Source: Clostridia bacterium (lineage in GTDB: Bacteria; Bacillota_A; Clostridia; Oscillospirales; Acutalibacteraceae). From it: a DNA stretch of 6,979 nucleotides. The DNA is taken from positions 1 to 6,979 of the forward strand of contig JAFYOA010000036.1 in the NCBI GenBank assembly GCA_017547865.1. Direction: 5' to 3'. Shown one piece after another: positions 1 through 5,373 of this stretch (position 1 is the stretch's first letter; every line of letters starts with the position of its first letter). A program made the position numbers and the translations under genes. Below the pieces are notes generated by a model. It did not search any database and had not been told where the DNA came from. It saw only the letters and a list, made by a program, of their open reading frames with translations.

Positions 1-93
1 GCCGGGGGCCGCCCAAACGACGATGCGGTGCGCACAGCCGATCCCAAAGCGCTGGAAGAGTACATTCAGCAGCTGCGCCGGCAGAAAAAATAA
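1..93 (+). CDS. dnaG: C-terminal end of an upstream gene, probably DNA primase DnaG (partial)
   Basis: An open frame runs from the first base to a TAA at 91-93 and gives 30 residues ending EEYIQQLRRQKK. The charged, helical tail is compatible with the end of a bacterial primase, but no catalytic or helicase-binding motif lies in the visible part. The assignment to dnaG rests mainly on position: in Firmicutes, primase is very often encoded directly upstream of the housekeeping sigma factor, on the same strand and in the same transcript. That arrangement fits here, with 57 bases between this stop codon and the chosen sigA start. The gene is cut only by the window edge. Another gene in this place cannot be excluded from 30 residues. 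Confidence 0.5.
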   Translation, partial: AGGRPNDDAVRTADPKALEEYIQQLRRQKK

Positions 94-98
94 CGCAC

Positions 99-126
99 AA
101 CGGTGTTGCTTGGAAAACACTGTTTT
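99..126 (+). promoter_or_regulatory. Hairpin in the dnaG-sigA intergenic gap (possible attenuator or processing site)
   Basis: Bases 99-107 (AACGGTGTT) pair with 116-124 (AACACTGTT) in a 9-bp stem with one G-T wobble and an 8-base loop. Four T residues (123-126) overlap the base of the stem. The stem is mostly A-T, so it is at best a weak terminator. It lies between a probable primase tail and the sigA start, 24 bases before the ATG, where it could tune read-through or mark an RNA processing point. The structure is visible in the sequence; the function is inference. Confidence 0.35.
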
Positions 127-150
127 GAAATGAAAGGAATGGGTAAACAC

Positions 151-1245
151 ATGGCAAATGACAAGAAGACCGCTCTGCGCGACCTGGTAGAACTGGGCAA
201 GAGCAAAGGTCAGCTCACCAACAAGGAAATTCTGGACGCTTTCGGCGATTTCGACGTGGAACCGGATCAGATCGAAAAACTGTACGATACGCTGGAATCC
301 CAGGGCATCGATGTGGTGGGCGATTTCGACGTTTCCATCGATGATTTTGATATTAACGAAGTGGTGGCCGATGCCGAAAACCTGGACCTGGAAATGGCCC
401 TCTCCACCGAAGGCATCTCCATCGACGACCCGGTCAAGATCTACCTGAAAGAAATCGGCCGCGTGCCGCTGCTCACCCCCGATGAAGAAGTGGACCTGGC
501 CGTGCGCATTACCAATGGCGAAGAAGCCTCCAAAAAGCGTCTGTCCGAAGCTAACCTCCGTCTGGTGGTCAGCATTGCCAAGCGTTACCTTGGCCGCGGC
601 ATGCAGTTCCTGGATCTGATCCAGGAGGGCAACCTGGGTCTGATCAAGGCCGTTGAAAAGTTCGACTACACCAAGGGCTTTAAGTTCTCCACTTATGCCA
701 CCTGGTGGATTCGCCAGGCCATTACCCGTGCCATTGCAGACCAGGCCCGTACCATCCGTATTCCCGAGCATATGGTGGAGACCATCAACAAGGTGAAGAA
801 GGTCTCCAGCCAGCTGCTGCGCACCAACGGCCACGAGCCCACTGCCGATGAGATCTCCGAAGAACTGGATATGCCGGTGGATAAGGTGCGCGAGATCATG
901 CGCGTTGCCCAGGAGTCCGTTTCTCTGGAAACCCCCATCGGTGAAGAAGAAGACAGCCATCTGGGCGATTTCATTCCCGATGAAGATGCTCCCGCTCCGG
1001 CCGATGCCGCTTCTCATACCCTGCTGAAGGAAACCCTGGGCGAAGTGCTGGATAGCCTGACCCCCCGTGAAGAAAAGGTTCTGCGCCTGCGTTTTGGCCT
1101 GGAAGACGGCCGTTCCCGCACACTGGAAGAAGTGGGCAAGGAATTCAACGTAACCCGTGAACGTATTCGCCAGATCGAAGCTAAGGCGCTGCGCAAGCTG
1201 CGTCATCCCAGCCGCAGCAAGAAGCTGAAGGATTTCCTGGATTGA
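151..1245 (+). CDS. sigA: RNA polymerase primary sigma factor SigA/RpoD
   Basis: This 364-residue protein is the vegetative sigma-70 factor that directs RNA polymerase to housekeeping promoters. Its size is typical of Firmicutes SigA. Region 1.1 spans about residues 1-60, followed by an acidic linker. Region 1.2 starts at [16 protein letters not shown] (93-108). Region 2 (about 135-208) contains the core-binding and -10 melting helices, with Q189 and T192 in the -10 reading helix. H207 and E210 match the residues that contact extended -10 elements in E. coli RpoD (H455 and E458). The region 3.2 finger is [13 protein letters not shown] (268-280). Region 4 ends in the -35 reading helix [16 protein letters not shown] (335-350). 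I chose ATG 151 because the product then begins [12 protein letters not shown] like other SigA proteins. AAAGGA (133-138) lies a rather long 12 bases upstream. In-frame GTG 103, ATG 130 and ATG 139 are less likely. The gene is probably co-transcribed with the upstream gene and with the Rrf2 gene behind it. Confidence 0.97.
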   Translation: MANDKKTALRDLVELGKSKGQLTNKEILDAFGDFDVEPDQIEKLYDTLESQGIDVVGDFDVSIDDFDINEVVADAENLDLEMALSTEGISIDDPVKIYLKEIGRVPLLTPDEEVDLAVRITNGEEASKKRLSEANLRLVVSIAKRYLGRGMQFLDLIQEGNLGLIKAVEKFDYTKGFKFSTYATWWIRQAITRAIADQARTIRIPEHMVETINKVKKVSSQLLRTNGHEPTADEISEELDMPVDKVREIMRVAQESVSLETPIGEEEDSHLGDFIPDEDAPAPADAASHTLLKETLGEVLDSLTPREEKVLRLRFGLEDGRSRTLEEVGKEFNVTRERIRQIEAKALRKLRHPSRSKKLKDFLD

Positions 1246-1275
1246 TCCTGCGGCCTGTAAAGGAGGTATGCCGGT

Positions 1276-1680
1276 ATGCATATGACTTTGGAGGCTGATT
1301 ACGCCGTTCGAATTGTGGAACTGCTGACCGTGGCGGCAGAAAGAGTGGATGCCCGTACCATTTCGGAAAAAACGCAGATTCCCCAGCGTTTCTGCCTGAA
1401 AATTCTGCGCACGCTGGTCAGCGAAGGGATCGTCTGCTCTTATAAGGGTGCCCGGGGTGGGTATATGCTCCACCGTCCGGCAGAAGAAATTACCCTGCGC
1501 GAAGTGATCGAAGCGGTGGAAGGCCCGTATATGATCAGCCGCTGCCAGGGAGAAAGCTATACCTGTAACCACGCAAATTGCCACTTCCACGCCATTTATC
1601 ACGAGATTTCTCATATGGTGCGGGAAAAACTGGATTCCTATACGTTTGCTGCAATTTGCGGAAAAAAGTGCGGGGAATAA
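1276..1680 (+). CDS. Rrf2-family transcriptional regulator, cysteine-rich
   Basis: This 134-residue protein matches the Rrf2 family (IscR, NsrR, CymR), which are dimeric winged-helix repressors or activators that often sense Fe-S status, nitric oxide or cysteine. The N-terminal helix is LEADYAVRIVELL (5-17), the helix-turn-helix is about 27-52, and the wing is KGARGGYMLHRP (57-68). The family sequence ITLREVIEAVEG (72-83) leads into the dimerisation helix. C90, C97 and C102 lie where IscR and NsrR bind a cluster, with spacing x6 and x4 rather than the x5/x5 of IscR. C40, C54 and a terminal CGKKC (128-132) are extra. An AGGAGG site at 1261-1266 lies 9 bases before ATG 1276; ATG 1282 is a less likely start. 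The gap to sigA is 30 bases with no visible promoter, so it probably shares the sigA transcript. The effector and target genes are unknown. Confidence 0.92.
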   Translation: MHMTLEADYAVRIVELLTVAAERVDARTISEKTQIPQRFCLKILRTLVSEGIVCSYKGARGGYMLHRPAEEITLREVIEAVEGPYMISRCQGESYTCNHANCHFHAIYHEISHMVREKLDSYTFAAICGKKCGE

Positions 1681-1705
1681 GTGAAAACATAATACGATGA
1701 AAAAG

Positions 1706-1739
1706 GCGGTTCGCGTTTTGGCGGGCCGCTTTTTTTCTT
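1706..1739 (+). terminator. Rho-independent terminator after the sigA-rrf2 unit
   Basis: GCGGTTCGC (1706-1714) pairs with GCGGGCCGC (1721-1729) in a 9-bp stem with two T-G wobbles and the 6-base loop GTTTTG. The stem is followed by seven T residues (1730-1736) and then CTT. An A-run just before the stem could extend pairing into the T-tract. It starts 25 bases after the Rrf2 stop codon and ends the sigA-rrf2 transcript. The T-tract runs straight into the promoter of the next unit. Confidence 0.92.
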
Positions 1740-1766
1740 GCCAAGCCGTGTGGATTGTGTTATGAT
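1738..1766 (+). promoter_or_regulatory. SigA-type promoter with extended -10 for the hydrolase/aminotransferase unit
   Basis: The -35 box TTGCCA (1738-1743) and the -10 box TATGAT (1761-1766) are separated by 17 bases. A TG at 1758-1759 gives an extended -10. Each hexamer differs from consensus at one position. The -35 box begins inside the tail of the preceding terminator. Transcription should start near 1773, leaving a leader of about 20 bases before ATG 1795. Confidence 0.8.
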
Positions 1767-1794
1767 GAAGAAAAACAAAGGACGGTGTATCCTT

Positions 1795-3093
1795 ATGAAA
1801 TATACATTCGAAGCCGGTGCGGCAAGAGAGATCATCACCCCGCCGGTTGGTTCCCGCCTGTATGGCTACAACGACCACACGGTGAGTGCAAGCCTGCACG
1901 ATGATTTAACCGCCACTGCGCTGGCTGTGCGCCAGGGCGAGGACTGTGCGCTGCTGCTTTCGGTGACTTTGTGCGAAATCGAAGTGGCTATGCAGCAGAA
2001 GATCCGGGAGACACTGTCTCTTCATACCGGTGTGCCGGTAAAGAATATTCTTCTTTCCTGCACGCATACCCACTGCGGCCCCAATTTGTGCGGCAATAAT
2101 GGCTGCGGCCCGGTGGATTGGGACTACTACAACAATATTTTTATGCCCCGGGTAACCCAGGCGGCGCAAAACGCATTGGCGTCCCTTGCCCCGGCAGAAT
2201 ACGCCGTGGGTGAGACCGAAAGCAAAGTGGGCATTAATCGCCGGGATATGCTGGCCGATGGTACCTACCATATGGGGCAGAATCCCTTCGCACTCATTGA
2301 TCCTACCCTTACCGCGGTCACTTTCCGCAATGCAGAAACCAAGCAGGAGTTTTTCTGCCTGCTGCATTACGGCTGCCACGGCACCTCTGCGGGAAACTGC
2401 GATATCATCACCCGGGATTGGTCCGGTTTGATGATCGACCGGGTGGAAGGGGAGACCGGCCTGCTCACCGCCTATTGGAACGGCAGCGAAGGCGATGTTG
2501 GCCCCCGCCTGAACAACGGCAGCACCGCCGGCACCATTGAAGATACGGAAATGCTGGGCGCCATTGCCGGCGAAGACGCTTTGCGTGCCGTAGCGGCAAG
2601 AGGGGAGTACCGCCCCGGTGAACTGAAGATCGTTTGCGGTGAACTGGCTGTGCCGTACCTTGCACCGCCCCCGGCAGAAGAACTGCAAGCCAAGCTGGAA
2701 GAACTGGCCGGCACAAAAGAAAACGGCGTGGGCGGTTTTATTAAGTATACTTTCTACGAGCGCCTGCTGCAGATGGTGACCTCCGGCGAGCCGCTGCCCA
2801 CCCATTTTGTTGTGCCGCAAACCCTGGTTTCCCTGGGCGATGTGGTGATCGTACCCTATCCCTTCGAAATGTTTGCAGAAACGGTGCTGCGCCTGCGCCG
2901 GTTTATCAACAAGCCTTATGTGCTGTGCCTTTCTGTTACCAATGGCTTTGAGCAGTACCTGCCCACGGAATCGGATATCTGCCGCGGCGGGTACGAGGTG
3001 GACTGCCTGTTGTATGGCCACCCGCTGCCCATGCCCCACAATACCGAACAGCAGCTGATGAACGCCACCCTTGCGCTGGCAGAACAGCTGTAA
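1795..3093 (+). CDS. Neutral/alkaline ceramidase superfamily protein, cytosolic, catalytic Ser replaced
   Basis: This 432-residue protein resembles the N-terminal catalytic domain of neutral/alkaline ceramidases, zinc enzymes that cleave an amide bond. It starts with the family opening FEAGAAREIITPPVGSRLYGY (5-25). Putative zinc ligands are in THTHCGP (90-96), HGT (195-197), PFEMF (356-360, E358) and EQYLPT (386-391, Y388), matching His, His, Glu and Tyr of the Pseudomonas enzyme. The GDVSPN motif that carries the catalytic serine in true ceramidases reads GDVGPR here (233-238), so the serine is missing. No signal peptide or membrane segment is visible, and the protein lacks the C-terminal domain of the roughly 650-residue enzymes. 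The substrate is therefore unknown. ATG 1795 fits the family start; AAAGGA (1777-1782) is 12 bases upstream, and the ATGs at 1762 and 1765 lie in the -10 box. It heads a two-gene unit with an aminotransferase 35 bases downstream. Confidence 0.82.
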   Translation: MKYTFEAGAAREIITPPVGSRLYGYNDHTVSASLHDDLTATALAVRQGEDCALLLSVTLCEIEVAMQQKIRETLSLHTGVPVKNILLSCTHTHCGPNLCGNNGCGPVDWDYYNNIFMPRVTQAAQNALASLAPAEYAVGETESKVGINRRDMLADGTYHMGQNPFALIDPTLTAVTFRNAETKQEFFCLLHYGCHGTSAGNCDIITRDWSGLMIDRVEGETGLLTAYWNGSEGDVGPRLNNGSTAGTIEDTEMLGAIAGEDALRAVAARGEYRPGELKIVCGELAVPYLAPPPAEELQAKLEELAGTKENGVGGFIKYTFYERLLQMVTSGEPLPTHFVVPQTLVSLGDVVIVPYPFEMFAETVLRLRRFINKPYVLCLSVTNGFEQYLPTESDICRGGYEVDCLLYGHPLPMPHNTEQQLMNATLALAEQL

Positions 3094-3128
3094 GACTGTA
3101 AAAAAACATATACAAAGGAGAATGCACC

Positions 3129-4376
3129 ATGGAAAAATTGGCGATTCACGGCGGCACCCCTGTTTTTGAAGAAGTTTTTTCCCGCGGTTGGCCCGGTATT
3201 CGGGAATACGGCCTGGAAGAGGCTGAAAATCTGATCAAGGTTCTGAAAAGTCGCTCTCCCTTCCGTTATTATGGCCCCGATCTTCAGAATATGGTCAACC
3301 GGTTTGAGGATGAATTTGCCGCGCGCTTTGGCGTGAAAAACGCCCTGGCCGTTACCAGCGGCACGGCTTCTTTGATGGTTGCGCTGAAGGCTGCGGGCAT
3401 TGGCCCCGGCGATAAAGTGATTGTGCCCGCCTGCACCTTTTTGGCCACGGCCGGTGCGGTGGTCTGTGCCGGTGCTGTTCCTGTATTTTGTGATGTGGAC
3501 GATACCCTGAATCTCGATCCCACCAAGATCGGCTCTCTGGTAGATAAATACACCCGTGCCATCATCACGGTGCCGCTGCATGGTTTCCCCTGCCAGATGG
3601 ACCAGATTATGGAAGAAGCCAAAAAGTACGGCCTCATCGTTATCGAAGACTGCGCGCAGTCCATGGGTTCCACGCTGAACGGCAGACCCATGGGTACCTG
3701 GGGTGATATTGGCTGCTTCAGCCTGCAGATGAACAAGCTGATTACCACCGGCGAAGGCGGCGTGGTGGTGAGCAATAACGACGAATATTATGACCGTGCC
3801 GTGCGCTACCACGACCACGGCCAGCGCCGTTCCATCGAAGGCTTCCTCACCGAATCTGCCGAAAATGTTCTCATCGGGCAGAACTACCGCATGAGCGAGT
3901 TCACCGGCGCGGTGGCACTGGCCCAGCTGGGAAAACTGGATAAGATCATCACCCGTTCCGGGCAGATCAAAAAATACATGAAGCAGGAACTGAAAGACGT
4001 GCAGGGCATTACCTTTAAGCGCGATATTGACCCCGCCGGCGATGTGGGCGCTGCTCTTACCATGTTTGTTGATGATTTGGAGAAGGCCGCACTTTTCAAC
4101 AAAGCACTGAACGCGGAAAACGTGGCTGCTGCCCCGCTGTACGGCGGCCGCCCGGTGTATATGCTGCCTCAAATCTTCTACCAGCGCACGGTAGACCGCA
4201 ACGGCTTCCCCTTTAACCAGTTTGACGAGCCCATTGTGTACACAAAAGATATGTGCCCCCAGGCGAATTATTATATGCCCCGCAACATTACCATCACCCT
4301 CTCTGCGGAATACACCGACGAAGATGTGGAGAAGGTCATTTACGCCATCAAAAAAGTGGCCGCCGGCGTGCTGTAA
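3129..4376 (+). CDS. DegT/DnrJ/EryC1/StrS-family PLP-dependent aminotransferase
   Basis: This 415-residue protein is a fold-type I pyridoxal-phosphate enzyme of the family that aminates keto-sugars and keto-cyclitols using glutamate or glutamine. The opening LAIHGGTPVF (4-13) is typical. TSGTAS (76-81) binds the cofactor phosphate, D174 in VIEDCAQS (171-178) should bind the pyridine nitrogen, and K203 in the stretch SLQMNKLITTGEGG (198-211) is the expected Schiff-base lysine. NYRMSEFTGAVALAQL (252-267) is the conserved active-site loop and helix. All catalytic residues are present, so the enzyme should be active. AAGGAG (3115-3120) lies 8 bases before ATG 3129. The 35-base gap to the ceramidase-like gene holds no terminator, so the two are likely co-transcribed. 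The sequence resembles aminocyclitol-type members, but the substrate cannot be read from it. A regulator-like, non-enzymatic role is possible in this family but less likely. Confidence 0.93.
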   Translation: MEKLAIHGGTPVFEEVFSRGWPGIREYGLEEAENLIKVLKSRSPFRYYGPDLQNMVNRFEDEFAARFGVKNALAVTSGTASLMVALKAAGIGPGDKVIVPACTFLATAGAVVCAGAVPVFCDVDDTLNLDPTKIGSLVDKYTRAIITVPLHGFPCQMDQIMEEAKKYGLIVIEDCAQSMGSTLNGRPMGTWGDIGCFSLQMNKLITTGEGGVVVSNNDEYYDRAVRYHDHGQRRSIEGFLTESAENVLIGQNYRMSEFTGAVALAQLGKLDKIITRSGQIKKYMKQELKDVQGITFKRDIDPAGDVGAALTMFVDDLEKAALFNKALNAENVAAAPLYGGRPVYMLPQIFYQRTVDRNGFPFNQFDEPIVYTKDMCPQANYYMPRNITITLSAEYTDEDVEKVIYAIKKVAAGVL

Positions 4377-4387
4377 TATCAAAATCA

Positions 4388-4424
4388 AGCCCCGTTCTTG
4401 CAGAAAGAGCGGGGCTGTTATTTT
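4388..4424 (+). terminator. Rho-independent terminator after the aminotransferase gene
   Basis: AGCCCCGTTCTT (4388-4399) pairs with AAGAGCGGGGCT (4405-4416) in a 12-bp stem with a single T-G wobble and the 5-base loop GCAGA. The following tract, GTTATTTT, is interrupted. It starts 11 bases after the aminotransferase stop codon. The strong stem should end the two-gene unit despite the modest T-tract. Confidence 0.88.
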
Positions 4425-4448
4425 GCACATAATAAAAATGTACCGTTT

Positions 4449-4469
4449 GTAAAAAAAGAGAATTTTTAC
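4449..4469. repeat. AT-rich inverted repeat upstream of the lipoprotein promoter
   Basis: GTAAAAA (4449-4455) and TTTTTAC (4463-4467 plus AC 4468-4469) are exact reverse complements around the 7-base centre AAGAGAA. The repeat ends 7 bases before the predicted -35 box, a usual place for an activator site or UP-like element. It could equally be chance in an AT-rich gap. Confidence 0.35.
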
Positions 4470-4476
4470 CAGGAGC

Positions 4477-4505
4477 TTGCTTGTGGCCATCAAAATTGCT
4501 ATACT
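4477..4505 (+). promoter_or_regulatory. Extended -10 promoter for the lipoprotein gene
   Basis: The -35 box TTGCTT (4477-4482) is 17 bases from the -10 box TATACT (4500-4505), and TG at 4497-4498 makes it an extended -10. It follows the upstream terminator and should start transcription near 4512, giving a leader of about 39 bases before ATG 4551. Confidence 0.75.
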
Positions 4506-4550
4506 TAAATTGCGGAGATGTCCGTGAAATTTGAAAAAGAAGGTGAGCCG

Positions 4551-5318
4551 ATGAAAACAAAATGTAAATTTACCGCGCAGTGTCTGGTGGTGCTTTTGTT
4601 GTTTTCTTTGGTTGGCTGCAACGCCAAAGAGGATTCCTACAGCTTCATCGAATGCCCTCTCCCCGGACTGGAATGGAATATGACCCGGGAAGAAGTCTGG
4701 GAGGTTCTCAGCGCTTCCACCACCTGCACGGAAGAAGAATTTAATTTAGCCAAGAAAATGATGGAAGAAGATCAGATTTCTACGATGGTTCCTCTTTCTA
4801 TGCTTGACTGGGAAGACGAGCAGCTTCTCGGCCTTGATTTTGGCTATTATGAAGACGGCCGAAAAGAATGGATTGTGCTTACTTTTTATCCCGGTGACGA
4901 TGGCAGGCAGTATTTATGCCAGGTTATAATTACTTTGCGTGCCAAAGACGAAGCCGAACTGCGCAATGCGATCACCGCGGTGTACGGAGAACCGTTCTGC
5001 CTGCGTACCGGAGAAATTGGACTGCCGGAAGGTGAGATGGACTTGTACGATCATCTTGCACTGGATTGGACCAGTGTAAGCCCCAAAAAGGTGATTTCGG
5101 AAGAAGAAGTGAACGACTACCTCGAAAAAGGTTTGCGGATCGGCCGCGTGTGGACAACGGATTTGGAACCCTATTATGCGTACCGCCTGCAGCCGAGGGT
5201 ATATAACCAGTATACCACCCGGCATTACCATTTGGAGAATGTGGACGGCTGCAACGGCTACTTTGTGGCATTCGATGCAACCACCTATGTAAAGGTACTG
5301 CATCTTGAAAACAGTTGA
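4551..5318 (+). CDS. Uncharacterised lipoprotein
   Basis: I do not recognise a characterised family for this 255-residue protein. It begins MKTKCKFTAQ, followed by a hydrophobic core (11-21) and the lipobox LVGC (20-23). C23 should therefore be lipidated and the mature protein anchored on the outer face of the membrane. The mature part is acidic and soluble. LEWNMTREEVWEVL (40-53), a beta-rich middle (about 92-130) and an AELRNAITAVYGEP helix (135-148) resemble the G-M-T-x-E-E-V / YG-x-P pattern of many small secreted proteins with a SmpA- or BLIP-like fold; this is a weak inference. Cysteines C35, C59, C123, C150 and C234 could form disulfides. ATG 4551 was chosen because AGGTGA (4541-4546) precedes it and the signal peptide starts there. 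The in-frame ATG 4518 would add 11 charged residues. It has its own promoter and terminator. Confidence 0.85.
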   Translation: MKTKCKFTAQCLVVLLLFSLVGCNAKEDSYSFIECPLPGLEWNMTREEVWEVLSASTTCTEEEFNLAKKMMEEDQISTMVPLSMLDWEDEQLLGLDFGYYEDGRKEWIVLTFYPGDDGRQYLCQVIITLRAKDEAELRNAITAVYGEPFCLRTGEIGLPEGEMDLYDHLALDWTSVSPKKVISEEEVNDYLEKGLRIGRVWTTDLEPYYAYRLQPRVYNQYTTRHYHLENVDGCNGYFVAFDATTYVKVLHLENS

Positions 5319-5336
5319 TTCCCTGCATACAAAAAA

Positions 5337-5369
5337 GCTCCTCTCTTTTCAGAGAGGAGCCGATTTTTT
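5337..5369. terminator. Bidirectional terminator between convergent lipoprotein and phosphofructokinase genes
   Basis: GCTCCTCTCT (5337-5346) and AGAGAGGAGC (5351-5360) form a perfect 10-bp stem with loop TTTC. On the plus strand six T residues (5364-5369) follow after CGA. On the minus strand the six A residues at 5331-5336 read as an uninterrupted T-tract directly after the stem. It therefore serves the lipoprotein gene from the left and the phosphofructokinase gene from the right, 13 bases past the latter's stop codon. Confidence 0.92.
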
Positions 5370-5373
5370 ATGC

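Noticed and set aside
103..150. Longer sigA starts at GTG 103, ATG 130 or ATG 139
   Set aside because: GTG 103 would add 16 residues unlike the SigA N-terminus, and ATG 139 touches the only good ribosome site. ATG 151 gives the family-typical start.
1762..1767. ATGATG as the start of the ceramidase-like gene
   Set aside because: It overlaps the predicted -10 box and lies upstream of the expected transcript start. The family-like sequence begins at ATG 1795.
2916..4493. A 525-codon open frame on the minus strand over the aminotransferase and the end of the ceramidase-like gene, and a 377-codon one at 1906-3039
   Set aside because: Both lie opposite well-supported genes and have the His-, Gly- and Ala-rich composition of antisense reading of GC-biased codons. 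They show no recognisable motif.
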